Positions 8,482 through 18,158 of a stretch of DNA of 64,000 nt are shown in pieces. The stretch's first letter is position 1. Every line of letters starts with the position of its first letter. The notes under the pieces were generated by a model. It was given only the letters and a program-made list of their open reading frames with translations, was not told the DNA's origin and made no database searches. Source of the DNA: Ruminococcus sp. (lineage in GTDB: Bacteria; Bacillota; Clostridia; Oscillospirales; Acutalibacteraceae); the NCBI GenBank assembly GCA_003521625.1, contig DPHV01000024.1, positions 383,838-447,837 of the forward strand, given 5' to 3'. Both the position numbers and the translations under genes were made by a program.

Positions 8482-11400
8482 TTATTTTACTGTATCCGGA
8501 TCAGATGTACCAATGTCATAAAGATTAAAGTAAACAGAATCACTAACCATAAATTGACCGTCTACAATAACATAATAGTATGCCTTCATAACATAACTTC
8601 TGTTTGCAGGTGAATTTTTAAATGCAACGTAATAGTCAAGTCTGTTCATATTATTATAATCGCTGTTATTAGCAGTGAAATTATAAATAGCACGATAGTC
8701 TTTATTAGTATCATCGCCTGCATTATACATTGTGTATTTTCCGTTTTCTACTGTTTTAGCTACCTCTTCAAGTGTTGCTTTCGAGCTGTCAGAGTAAATG
8801 ATTGAAGAGTAATCCGGATTTTCAGCTACACCGTTTTTATCTGTAGTAAGCTTATAATTTGGACCAAATTCTACAAGAACACCTGTCTTATATTTTTCAC
8901 CTGTCGAGTCATCTCTGATGAGTGCTCCATTTGAAGACATATAAGCAACCATAAAGTCAGCATAAAGAGTATCTTTTACATCTTTACCTTCATCATTAGA
9001 GTACTTCTCACGTGTGTACTGTGGTGCAGAAATGTAAACCTGATCTTTTACTTCTGTACCGTAAATAGGTCTTATATTATAGTCATCAAGTACAACAAGT
9101 GTATACTCTCTGTAGAAATGTCTTGCAACCTCATGACCATCAGATCCATCACTGTTTCGCTTATATACTGCCCAGTAACTGAATTTTTTCCTAGTGTCGC
9201 CATCCATAATATATTCATCGGCAACAAAGAAATTATCAGTATCTTTATTTATAACATAACTGTTAATTGGCAAATCAAAGGATTCAGAAGCACCTAATGC
9301 ATTGTAAATATCAACCTTATAAGTCTTTTGATTCTGAATTGCAACGAGAGTAGCGTCGGTACCGTCCTTGTTACTGTTTGCTATAACCCATTTACAATTC
9401 TTGTAGAGGTCATCAATAGGCGGTGCATTATCTGTAATAAGCTTATCAGAAGGAGCCCATGATTTGTTATCTGTGTAATATGAGTCAGGGTGAGTACCCT
9501 TAACTACATAAATCTTATCATTTCCGAAACGGTCTTTATACTTATAGGTAAGAGTATAATCCTTGCTTACAGGAGCAATATCGGAATAGAAGTTAAGCTC
9601 ACTCATAATCTGTGCAGTTCCACTAAACAGCTTCCAAACTTCTGTTTCAAAGGTGTAAGTAACAGTACCCTGTACACCGAACGGATCTTCACTATCAGTT
9701 AATACTTTACCGTTTGCTGTTCTGATTCCGTCAAGGTCGTCAATAATCTCGAATCCGTTTGATGACTGGGTGTACCAGTAACGGAAGGTGTTTTCACCGG
9801 AAGTAACAGTTGTAATTGTTACTCTGATGTACGAATCAGAGCTTGAAAGGTCAGTAAGTTCGATTGACTGTCCGTTAGCACCGTTACCTGTACCCTTTAC
9901 AACGCCCTTTGATTGACCGTTTGCATCAATTATTTCAGCTTTGATGAGATAGTAACCCATACCGCCCTTTGCATCTGAACCGTCATACTTCATATGAGAA
10001 AGAACGAGTTTTCCGTCAGTTGCCTTAATATAGTTAGCAACATAGTGTGTTTCAGCGTCAAGAGTAGATGTGAACGAGCTGCCGAGTGTTTTTGAAAGGT
10101 CTTTGAAGGTTGTGTATTTAGCATCTGCAGTTGACCAGTGTGAGAATACATAGCCCTTGATAGGTCTTGCAACAACTCTGATTGTTTCACCATGCTTTTC
10201 AAGGGTTACGCTTGGAGCATCGTTAATTGTAACATAGCTTGCATCTTCTACGGGAGTTGTATAGGTATTGCCGTCTTCTGATGTTCTGTATTTAACATCA
10301 GCAGATACGCTTGATGAACTCTTAGCATAGAACCAACGACCGTCAAGACGAAGAGCTGAATCAAGATCTTGTCTGTTTTCGAAAGTAATTTCAGCTTCCC
10401 AGCCTGTGTAACCGCCGTTTACAATATCATTATATGCCTTTGTGTTGTTAGCTTTATCGGGACGAGGAATAAAGTCTGAAGGTAAGCCTTCTGCTACTTT
10501 TGTACCGTCCTGTTTGTAAACAGTCCATTTTGTAGACCACTGACCAACGCCGGAAACATTAGCCTGATATGATGATACAACGTAAAGTTTATTTGTATTT
10601 GAAGAAGTAATAGGATTGCCGAGAACGTCTACTTTGTTACCATTGTTATCAACAAATGCTTCCCAACGATTGTTGTTAGCATATGTATTATAGTTAAATG
10701 CACTTCCGATTAATTCACTGTTATTCTGTGCGCCACTTCTCGGCTTCATATCAAATCTGATAATATCATATTTGAGGTCATAGATTTTCTTGAAGTCGTT
10801 AAAGTCGTAGGACTGCTCGTTAGCAGTAAGACCTTTATTCAGCGAAGCATGAACAGTATCGTTCTTATAGTTGTTGATTGTAATACCGGATACATCTCTG
10901 CCGTTCATAGTCTTCGGAACACGAGCGTAGTATCTGCCCTGACCTTCGTCATAGAGCATCGGCTGTCCGGGATAATTACCGTCAGGTTCCCAAGAATCAG
11001 TACCGGTATCAGCCTTATATGCGTATGCATATGAGGAAATTGTGTTACCCCAGTCAAAAGCTTCGCCCATTTCCGAAGCGTCAACATAGAAGGTGATGTA
11101 TTTGCCTTCAGTTTTACAATCGTTTACATAGTAAATAGGAGTTACTTCGTAATTTGCTACGCCTTCTTCAACAGCAAACTCAGTATAATATGAGTTACCT
11201 GTTCCTGCTGTTGCAGAATATGTTTTACCATTAATAACAAAAGCGTGAACATAATAGTCTTTAGCATAAGAGGCATTAACAGTTGTTGTAACCTTTACAA
11301 CGGAGCCTTCAGTTACTTTATAGACTTTATAACCTTCGGAATTAGCGTTTGTGTCTGTAACGGTTGAAGACTCATTCGCAGCAGTTGCAACAGTTACACC

Positions 11401-13440
11401 GTTTAAATGTGTTCCTACGAAGTTACCGTTTTTATCATATGTGCAAGTACCGTTCTTTGCGTAAACCTTTATTGACTGCGTGCCGTCGTTAGTTTCAGAA
11501 AGGCTTACTGTTCCGGTAGATACGTCAAACATAACATAATAAGCACTGCCGGCATTATTCTTGTAGTTACCTTTTTTCTCAGCCAATTCATCAGTACCGT
11601 CCCAAGACGTTATTTGGTGGGTCATTTCTGTATCATTTAAATAATAAGTATCATCAGGTTTATTTGATACAGAATACTTTTCTTCAGTGCCTAATGTTCT
11701 CTTAATTCTGAATATTGTACCTGATGCTACAGTCTTAGCAGAATAAAGAACATTTGAATCAGAAGCAAAAGGAGTCATTACTATGTCTTCTGAGCTTGTG
11801 TGAACTGAATAGGAATAAGTATTAAAGTTTGCTGTGATTGTAACAGACTGTGCAGTTGCTCTAAACTTTGCACTTGTTTCGTTACCTGATGTAGAAGTAG
11901 AAACATGATCTGCACCTACAGCTGTCCAACTGCTGAAAGCACAGTTAGTATTAGCAGTAGCAGTTACAGTGAACTCATCACCAACGTAAATATCACCGCT
12001 CTGAACAGTTGCTGTACCGAGTGAAGAATTATTAGCATTTACAGAAACGCTGCAAAGCTCTTTTTCAACTACATCATATGTTGCTGTAACAGTAACATCA
12101 GAAGTACCTACAGTAAATTTGCCGCCGCTTATTGTTGCGCCTGTTGCTGTGATATTTGAAGTATAGCCTGCAACAGTTTTTGCAGAAACAGAAACTTCAG
12201 AGCCAACACCGGCTGTTTTTACAGAATCATTTATAAAACCTGCGCCGTTAAGACCAGAGGGCTCTACGTTATATGTGATAGTTTTTGTATTCTGCCGATA
12301 GAGAGCATAGTAAGTTGTATTTGCCGTAGGAGTAACTTTATAGTCATTAAGTTCTACTTGACTTGTGCAAGCTTCATCAATGTACCAACCTGCAAATGTG
12401 TATTTATCATTGTTAGTAGTTGAAGCAGACAATGTTACAGGTGTATTAGGAGATACAGTTGCAGTTGAACCGCCGTTGACTGTGAAAGTAGCATTAAGAT
12501 CGGAAGGAGTTTCAGTAGCTGCGTCATAAGACTGATTAGAGTTGTTATAAGCCTTGTAACGAGCTTCTACGCTGACGGTGTAATCGGACACAACAGGTGT
12601 TGCGCTAATAATAATTTTTTCGTCACTTGGTGTATAAGTAATAGTAACATCTGATTGTTCAGATAAAGTAAATTCTATATTACCACCATTGTTATTACCA
12701 TCAACTTTAACACCTGAAGAACCACTTGAAACATTACTGCTATGTCCAATCTGACCTACCCATGAACCTAATGTTGGCAAGATTTTGAATTCATATTTTG
12801 TTGAAGCTGCTTTTTTAGAAAAAGTAATAGAATAAACTCCATCTGTGTTTGTCATCTGAGAAGCTTTGTCGGGATTCCAACCTTTTCCTGTTCCAATAAG
12901 ATTTTCTGAGCCGACAACATAATAATTTGTTGTGGTCTCACCGCCGCCGCCGGTACTGCCACCATAGGTTGACCAATTACCAGTCTGTTTAGCGACGTTT
13001 TCTTTTCCGTCAACATCTTTAAACTTTTGAGTAGAGTCATCTGATGACAATACAAACATATTATTTGTACCATCATAATTATCAATATCTACAGTCTGAT
13101 TCCACTGTTTAAAATCCTTTATATCGTCCCTATTTCTTAAGAAAATAATCTTATTATTATTTGCATTATTGACAGTACCTTCATAAATATAGCTTTCACC
13201 ATCAACTTTATTCATTTTTACAAATTCTGTAGTGCCGCCATCATATAAATACATATATATGTAACCAGCTTCAGTCCAATAGGTTTTTTTCGAAACGTCT
13301 AAATAAATCTTGCTATTAGGAACAAAAGTAGCTGCGTTCACACTTGAAATAGTGCCGACAACCATTGTTGAAACAACCATCATCAATGCGAGAATGACGG
13401 AAAGCGCTGATTTGCTTATGCGCTTAATTGAATGTCTCAT
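8482..13440 (-). CDS. Giant secreted multidomain surface protein with carbohydrate-binding-like modules
   Basis: A 1652-residue protein with a signal peptide (1-36, cleavage near VNAA). Behind it come a CBM26-like beta module (about 37-150), a Gly/Thr linker, an X25-like module (about 172-285: NYYVVGSENLIGTGKGWNPD, KYEFKI), InlB/Flg_new-type repeats (about 290-560; FAGWYIDEACT, AFSSWTAVG), a second CBM26-like module near 785-900 (YPGQPMLYDEGQGRYYARVP, ITINNYKND), another InlB-like repeat (GYVFSHWST) and further beta-rich repeats. There is no dockerin, sortase signal or SLH domain, so anchoring is unclear. The modules suggest binding to alpha-glucans such as starch, by analogy with ruminococcal proteins. 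It follows the CotH gene and precedes the short peptide in one operon. Domain names are by eye. Confidence 0.75.
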   Translation of the reverse strand: MRHSIKRISKSALSVILALMMVVSTMVVGTISSVNAATFVPNSKIYLDVSKKTYWTEAGYIYMYLYDGGTTEFVKMNKVDGESYIYEGTVNNANNNKIIFLRNRDDIKDFKQWNQTVDIDNYDGTNNMFVLSSDDSTQKFKDVDGKENVAKQTGNWSTYGGSTGGGGETTTNYYVVGSENLIGTGKGWNPDKASQMTNTDGVYSITFSKKAASTKYEFKILPTLGSWVGQIGHSSNVSSGSSGVKVDGNNNGGNIEFTLSEQSDVTITYTPSDEKIIISATPVVSDYTVSVEARYKAYNNSNQSYDAATETPSDLNATFTVNGGSTATVSPNTPVTLSASTTNNDKYTFAGWYIDEACTSQVELNDYKVTPTANTTYYALYRQNTKTITYNVEPSGLNGAGFINDSVKTAGVGSEVSVSAKTVAGYTSNITATGATISGGKFTVGTSDVTVTATYDVVEKELCSVSVNANNSSLGTATVQSGDIYVGDEFTVTATANTNCAFSSWTAVGADHVSTSTSGNETSAKFRATAQSVTITANFNTYSYSVHTSSEDIVMTPFASDSNVLYSAKTVASGTIFRIKRTLGTEEKYSVSNKPDDTYYLNDTEMTHQITSWDGTDELAEKKGNYKNNAGSAYYVMFDVSTGTVSLSETNDGTQSIKVYAKNGTCTYDKNGNFVGTHLNGVTVATAANESSTVTDTNANSEGYKVYKVTEGSVVKVTTTVNASYAKDYYVHAFVINGKTYSATAGTGNSYYTEFAVEEGVANYEVTPIYYVNDCKTEGKYITFYVDASEMGEAFDWGNTISSYAYAYKADTGTDSWEPDGNYPGQPMLYDEGQGRYYARVPKTMNGRDVSGITINNYKNDTVHASLNKGLTANEQSYDFNDFKKIYDLKYDIIRFDMKPRSGAQNNSELIGSAFNYNTYANNNRWEAFVDNNGNKVDVLGNPITSSNTNKLYVVSSYQANVSGVGQWSTKWTVYKQDGTKVAEGLPSDFIPRPDKANNTKAYNDIVNGGYTGWEAEITFENRQDLDSALRLDGRWFYAKSSSSVSADVKYRTSEDGNTYTTPVEDASYVTINDAPSVTLEKHGETIRVVARPIKGYVFSHWSTADAKYTTFKDLSKTLGSSFTSTLDAETHYVANYIKATDGKLVLSHMKYDGSDAKGGMGYYLIKAEIIDANGQSKGVVKGTGNGANGQSIELTDLSSSDSYIRVTITTVTSGENTFRYWYTQSSNGFEIIDDLDGIRTANGKVLTDSEDPFGVQGTVTYTFETEVWKLFSGTAQIMSELNFYSDIAPVSKDYTLTYKYKDRFGNDKIYVVKGTHPDSYYTDNKSWAPSDKLITDNAPPIDDLYKNCKWVIANSNKDGTDATLVAIQNQKTYKVDIYNALGASESFDLPINSYVINKDTDNFFVADEYIMDGDTRKKFSYWAVYKRNSDGSDGHEVARHFYREYTLVVLDDYNIRPIYGTEVKDQVYISAPQYTREKYSNDEGKDVKDTLYADFMVAYMSSNGALIRDDSTGEKYKTGVLVEFGPNYKLTTDKNGVAENPDYSSIIYSDSSKATLEEVAKTVENGKYTMYNAGDDTNKDYRAIYNFTANNSDYNNMNRLDYYVAFKNSPANRSYVMKAYYYVIVDGQFMVSDSVYFNLYDIGTSDPDTVK

Positions 13441-13467
13441 TTAATATACCTCCATAAATTTTATTTA

Positions 13468-13557
13468 CGGTGCGCCGTTTGCGGTAAACGCCGAGGATTT
13501 CGGCGCACCGATTATTTATTTATCCGAAAATGTTTTGCAATCCCTCAACCGCAAACG
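13468..13557 (-). promoter_or_regulatory. Leader of the giant protein gene with two mutually exclusive stems
   Basis: CGGTGCGCCG (13468-13477) and CGGCGCACCG (13501-13510) form a perfect 10-bp stem just upstream of the ribosome site (GGAGG) of the giant gene. The inner bases 13476-13485 (CGTTTGCGGT) are also perfectly complementary to 13548-13557 (ACCGCAAACG), an alternative 10-bp stem that would break the first. Competing stems next to a start codon are what an RNA switch or attenuator needs; they could also be stacked palindromic repeats. Confidence 0.45.
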
Positions 13558-13580
13558 TTTATTTACAACGTTGTGCCTGT

Positions 13581-13600
13581 GAGCGACGAGGGCGTCGCTC
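13581..13600. repeat. Short GC-rich intergenic palindrome, type A
   Basis: GAGCGACG-AGGG-CGTCGCTC is a perfect 8-bp palindrome in the gap between the CotH gene and the giant gene. A closely related copy with the same GAxCGACG/CGTCGxTC arms lies at 25423-25441. Such REP-like elements recur across this window. Confidence 0.6.
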
Positions 13601-13677
13601 GCTACAGTTTTCAAATTCGTTATTACGGGACTTACAAAACATCTATTTCAGATTAAACATTGTCTGACCACAATGTA

Positions 13678-16600
13678 TTAAAAACCTGCGAGAGCTTTCT
13701 GCATCATTGTTGAGTCTTTTATGTCAACTTTGCCGTCGAGGTTTACGTCGAGAAGCTGATACTGAAGTGTTGATACTTCTTCGGCTTCTGCGGTAATTTT
13801 CTGTGCAAGTGTTGCAGACTTGATTGTGAAGAATGACGGTGCAGAAGAAGCCTCTAACATTGCATTCGGAGTGAGTGCCGACGGGATTGTGAGCAAGCTT
13901 GATGATGTTAAGTCAGTTAAGCTTGCGGTACTAATATTGTTATCTGGCAAATATGTACCCATTGCATACTCTTTGTATTTACCTTCTGTATCTTTCGCCC
14001 ATGTAAAGCCGATGTTTCTGTCGCTTGTTGCAGAATATACCATATGAGTTGCAGAAATGTGGTAGTTTCTGATGTATTCATCCATTTCCGTAAGGTCTTT
14101 AAGAGTTGTGTCACCCATAAGGTTATCTACTGCAAAGTAATACTCTGTTGCTGCTCCGAATGTGTATGAAGTAGTTGCGTTAACGTTATTCTTCGTTGTA
14201 AATGTAATTGTATGAGGAACAGATGTATCAATTGTTATATCCTTGAAGAACCAATAGAATTTCAAAGAGCCTGAATATGTTGAACCAAAGTATGTTCCGT
14301 TATCAGTTGAAGTTTTAGGTGTTCTTGACATTACTGTAGCTGCAGCGTTGTCAAGTGAGAATGAAGGAACATAGGCAGAAGCGGCTGCACTCTTGAAGTA
14401 AACTCTGACAGTCTTATTGCCTGCCTTTTCATTTATTGTAATTTCAACTCCGGTTGAAGCCGAGCTTTCACGACCACCGTAAACTGCTTTTACAGTGTAT
14501 GTATACTTTGAGCCAACCATTGATTCGTCAGTTGCAATGTCGAAATTTCCGTCAGACCGGTCTGTTCCAACCTTGACACCGTCCTTGTAAAGACGATATA
14601 CAACTCCGCTCTCAAGATCGGATGTAACCTTGATGATGAATGGTGAGCCTGCTTCAACAGCAGAGATTTCTGTTGTTCCGTCAGCGGCATAAGCTTTGAT
14701 TGTAGGAGCTGAAGGTGTGTAAACAGGGTATTCATCAGATGTGAACTGTGTGTTTAACCAAGTTGCACGAGTTGCTGTCCAAGTGTTAAGATAATTCACT
14801 GCTTCGTTGTGATTAGCACCTGTGTTCTTTACACCCCAATTGGCTTTATTTAATAAATCATTTGCGATAAAGCCCCAACGGGCTTCGTTCATCTCGGCAG
14901 AAGCGTTAATATTATCGAACCAAGTCTTTTTAATCAGACCGTTGTCTCCGATATATTTCTGAATATTAGCATAGAAGCCGTTAGTACCTTCCCACTGATT
15001 TCTGATTTCAGTTTTGAAAGCTGAATTCTGACTTGCAAGCTGTGACTGAATGCTGTATTTATCGGGAGCTTTGGACTCTGAATTATCCATTCTCTTATAC
15101 TTTGCAAGCCAAGCGTCAGTTTTGGCAGGTGATAATGTTTTTCCGTCCTTTGTGTACTTATAATTTTCTTTTTCGAACTGTCCTAACGCCATATCGTAGT
15201 CCCATACGGGATTTGCTACGAATACAGGATTAGTCTGTGAACAGTCAAATGTAATATAATAGCTTGTTGACGCTGCGTCAAGGTTTGCTGTAAATTCCTG
15301 AATTAGATACATTTTTGCAAAGGATTCAACGTCCATTACAGCTGAAAGATCAGTCTTTGAAGCGTTAGCAGTAAATGCAACTTCTTCCATTTTAGCAAAT
15401 TTATTTGCTATAAATTCAACCTGTTCTTTTGTTGCATATTCAGGACTCTTTATTACTACATTCTGACCTTGAGGTGAAACAAAGTAGCAAGGCTCATCAT
15501 TAACACGATCAGAAATTTCAAACTCGAGCAAATATTTACCCTGTTTAGCCGGGCGTGTTTCTGTATTGTCATAAGGATACTTATTCTTATCGCTTGTGGC
15601 ACCGTTTGGAGCTACATTTGCATAACGCATATCAGGAGTGTACGTTTTATTATTTGCATAAGTATATGAATATGTGGTTTTTGTAGTAGTCTTATCGATA
15701 GTAGCTTCAGGATTTTTTGTAACTTCCTTAACAGCATCTTCGTTTATATCTTCAAAGCTATTTCCTTTAATAAGCTTACTTGAACCAATGTCAACCTTTT
15801 CCGTTACAAGGTACTGACCTAAATACTCACCGTTATCGTAGATATCAACAAAGCTGAATTCAGGTGAATAAAGAAGTCCGATTTCAGAAGCAAGCTGATA
15901 TGTAAGAGCGTTACGGAGCATTGATTCATCGGCATTGTTTGCAAGCAAACAATAGCTTTTTGAACCGGAAGCTTTTGAACCGTCAGGGAGCTTTGTTGTA
16001 TCAATATTAAAGAGGTTGGTTTTTTTAGCCAGCTTCATATTGAAAGCGTATTTACCGAAGAATTCATTACTTGCTTGCCAAGAAGAGTTACCTCTACCCT
16101 TTACGCTCTCAAGTGCCATTGCTGACGAGAACGAAGCTTTTGCGGTTTCATTAGTCATTGTTTTGCAAACACCGCCGTCTCTTACAACATCTCCCTTAGA
16201 TGCGCCTGCACCTTTTTTAGTAGGCAACGGACTGGCAACACCAGCTTTCGTTGTGTAAAGGAACATTGCGTTGGTTGAACCTTGCATTACCTTTACGGTG
16301 TAGCTGTTATCATTTTCGGATGAATATGTACTACCGGCTGTAAGCTTAACTACAGCAGTATTTTTACTAGGAATTTCTGTGCCGTTAAGCTTAACTGCAC
16401 TATTAAATCCGTTATAAATATGAGCATTTGAAAGATCTACATTCTTCGGAACATAGAATGTGTAGGGATTGTTTCTTTCTTGATTACTGCCTTTGTAGTT
16501 ATTCCACTTGATAAGAGTTGCAGTAGTGTCGTACTCATCGGGAGCAACGTCTATCCACAAACCGTCTTCTTTAAGCGACTGAATATAAGCAGGCTTGTTG

Positions 16601-17451
16601 AGCTTGAAGGTTGCTTTTACTGTAACGTTCTGTTCAGGCATTGTGAAAGTACGTGTGTTGCTTGTACCGGATACTTCAATATTATTTTTATCTTCACCTG
16701 TTACTGTAACAGTATCAAGTTCAAAGTATGTCTTAACAGGATTTCCGGTAATTGTTACAGTATCGCCTGAATTTGCAGTACCTGCTGCTGTACCACCGGA
16801 TGCGCTGAAAGACAACGAACCGTTGAGGTCTGTTGTAGCATCAGTAATTGTGTATTCACCGGGAGTTGTAACAGGAGCTGTTGTGGGCGGTACGGTTGTT
16901 TCAACCGGTTCGGTTGTTGTTGGTTCGGTTGTTGTTGGTTCTGTTGTGGGTTCGGTCGGTGTTGAACCATCATCTTTTGATAAATCAATAGTATCGCCAG
17001 TCGGGTTGTATGTAATTTTTACTTTAAAAGATGATTTAACCTGTGATTTAATATAATAATAACCACTTTGCTGATAATTGCCACCAACATTCAACCAATG
17101 AAAATAAGTATCATCATAAGTACCTTTAGTTGATGTTTTAAGTGTGTTCAGACCTGTCGTAATAGTACTTGAGTCAGTGTTAATATAACAAACAATAGTA
17201 GTATTGGGATATAACGAAGAATCTTCAAATGAAGCTACATAGTTACTACCATCTGCTGTCATTTCAACTTTCTTAGTAAAACTACTATAATTAGTATTAT
17301 CGCCAATCGTATACCATAAATAATAAGTACCTGCACCGACAGGCTCGCTGTCAACTACAGCGGCATTTGCCGGTATAGCTACGAGAATCATTGATATTAC
17401 CATCATTATTGACAAAATAATGGAAATCAAAGATTTTGACTTAAATTTCAT
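13678..17451 (-). CDS. Secreted CotH-family kinase-fold protein with half dockerin
   Basis: A 1257-residue exported protein: signal peptide 1-30 (cleaved after ANA), an N-terminal beta domain (31-165), a TEP/TTEP-rich linker (165-210), a Flg_new-like repeat, then the CotH region. CotH marks are KGRGNSSWQ near residue 453, FGKYAFNMKLAKKTNLF, SYCLLANNADESMLRNAL, LGQYLVTEKV and PVWDYDMALGQ near 748. CotH proteins are atypical secreted or spore-coat kinases (family knowledge). Fibronectin-like and other beta domains follow. The C-terminus (1230-1257) holds only one dockerin repeat, DVNLDGKVDIKDSTMMQKAL, whereas a working type I dockerin has two. It is first in its operon, after a strong promoter and a ~145-base leader. 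Substrate unknown; neighbours suggest a secreted or co-displayed protein. Confidence 0.85.
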   Translation of the reverse strand: MKFKSKSLISIILSIMMVISMILVAIPANAAVVDSEPVGAGTYYLWYTIGDNTNYSSFTKKVEMTADGSNYVASFEDSSLYPNTTIVCYINTDSSTITTGLNTLKTSTKGTYDDTYFHWLNVGGNYQQSGYYYIKSQVKSSFKVKITYNPTGDTIDLSKDDGSTPTEPTTEPTTTEPTTTEPVETTVPPTTAPVTTPGEYTITDATTDLNGSLSFSASGGTAAGTANSGDTVTITGNPVKTYFELDTVTVTGEDKNNIEVSGTSNTRTFTMPEQNVTVKATFKLNKPAYIQSLKEDGLWIDVAPDEYDTTATLIKWNNYKGSNQERNNPYTFYVPKNVDLSNAHIYNGFNSAVKLNGTEIPSKNTAVVKLTAGSTYSSENDNSYTVKVMQGSTNAMFLYTTKAGVASPLPTKKGAGASKGDVVRDGGVCKTMTNETAKASFSSAMALESVKGRGNSSWQASNEFFGKYAFNMKLAKKTNLFNIDTTKLPDGSKASGSKSYCLLANNADESMLRNALTYQLASEIGLLYSPEFSFVDIYDNGEYLGQYLVTEKVDIGSSKLIKGNSFEDINEDAVKEVTKNPEATIDKTTTKTTYSYTYANNKTYTPDMRYANVAPNGATSDKNKYPYDNTETRPAKQGKYLLEFEISDRVNDEPCYFVSPQGQNVVIKSPEYATKEQVEFIANKFAKMEEVAFTANASKTDLSAVMDVESFAKMYLIQEFTANLDAASTSYYITFDCSQTNPVFVANPVWDYDMALGQFEKENYKYTKDGKTLSPAKTDAWLAKYKRMDNSESKAPDKYSIQSQLASQNSAFKTEIRNQWEGTNGFYANIQKYIGDNGLIKKTWFDNINASAEMNEARWGFIANDLLNKANWGVKNTGANHNEAVNYLNTWTATRATWLNTQFTSDEYPVYTPSAPTIKAYAADGTTEISAVEAGSPFIIKVTSDLESGVVYRLYKDGVKVGTDRSDGNFDIATDESMVGSKYTYTVKAVYGGRESSASTGVEITINEKAGNKTVRVYFKSAAASAYVPSFSLDNAAATVMSRTPKTSTDNGTYFGSTYSGSLKFYWFFKDITIDTSVPHTITFTTKNNVNATTSYTFGAATEYYFAVDNLMGDTTLKDLTEMDEYIRNYHISATHMVYSATSDRNIGFTWAKDTEGKYKEYAMGTYLPDNNISTASLTDLTSSSLLTIPSALTPNAMLEASSAPSFFTIKSATLAQKITAEAEEVSTLQYQLLDVNLDGKVDIKDSTMMQKALAGF

Positions 17452-17598
17452 TTTTTATTACCTCCATAACCTTTTTATATTGGTAAAGCAGAGAGCTATA
17501 GACTTTTAAAATCACATTGATTATCAGCTTTTACTGCCTGACCTACAGTGAAATCGGGTGATTTCGGCTGAAAAAGGGTATAGTTCCCTACATTTATT
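17452..17598 (-). promoter_or_regulatory. Long 5' leader of the CotH operon
   Basis: Between the predicted transcription start (about 17598) and the ATG at 17451 lie about 145 untranslated bases. They include a small stem (GAAATC-GGGT-GATTTC, about 17550-17565) and a GGAGG ribosome site. I do not recognise a known riboswitch class in it. Confidence 0.35.
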
Positions 17599-17604
17599 TA
17601 TGAC

Positions 17605-17633
17605 ATTATAACATTTTAATGAATTTATTTCAA
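17605..17633 (-). promoter_or_regulatory. sigma-A promoter of the CotH-HprK operon
   Basis: Minus-strand TTGAAA (17633-17628), 17-base spacer, TATAAT (17610-17605). It is the only clear promoter upstream of the five-gene operon 17451-6601. Confidence 0.8.
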
Positions 17634-18097
17634 TAGTTTTAAATACATTTTATTCCATTTGTTATATTTAATGAATTATTGTGTTATAAATGAATTATAG
17701 TTGTCATTTTTTAAAAATATTTTGTATTTATGATGATTATTTGTTAGAATATATTGATATACCGGTATTCTCTGCAGTATTATTATAGCATATTTAATTT
17801 ATATTTTGATTTGTTTTTCAAATATTTGTGCATAATTTTTGATTTTTGGCGTTTTAGACAGATATTGCATTATTATATTGTGCAGAATTATGGTATTTAA
17901 TTATATTTTAAGGGTTAAGGAACGTCAAGGATGTCGTTCTTTATGGAAAAATTTGTAAAATATCGTTATCGTTGTTCAGGTCTTCTTCTTTTATCTTTTT
18001 CTTGGTGTACAATTCTTCTACAAACCCGTACAACTTATCAAAATCTGCCGGATTATCTATTTTCCTCTATGATGCCCCTTTGCATTTATTCTTATAA
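17634..18097. other. AT-rich intergenic stretch without a gene
   Basis: No coding frame with a ribosome site is visible on either strand. It contains a 10-base palindrome ATACCGGTAT (17759-17768) and a short palindromic repeat of type B at 17919-17945 (GGAACG, then CGTTCT). Otherwise I see nothing in it. Confidence 0.5.
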
Positions 18098-18126
18098 TTG
18101 ACTTTTGAAAAAAAGTGTACTATAAT
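18098..18126 (+). promoter_or_regulatory. sigma-A promoter of the wecE-rfbB operon
   Basis: TTGACT (18098-18103), exactly 17 bases, TATAAT (18121-18126). Transcription would begin near 18133, at the left edge of a 25-base direct repeat and 378 bases before wecE; most of that distance is the inserted MITE-like element. Confidence 0.75.
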
Positions 18127-18133
18127 TATAAAT

Positions 18134-18158
18134 AATATATATTAATAGTATATTTTAT
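18134..18158 (+). repeat. Left copy of 25-bp direct repeat flanking the MITE-like element
   Basis: These 25 AT-rich bases are repeated without a mismatch at 18442-18466. The two copies bracket the inserted element and most simply are a long target-site duplication. Confidence 0.7.

Noticed and set aside
16595..17056. Plus-strand 153-residue frame opposite the CotH gene
   Set aside because: It is a shadow of the Thr/Pro/Glu linker repeats in CotH; low-complexity valine-rich and without a ribosome site.
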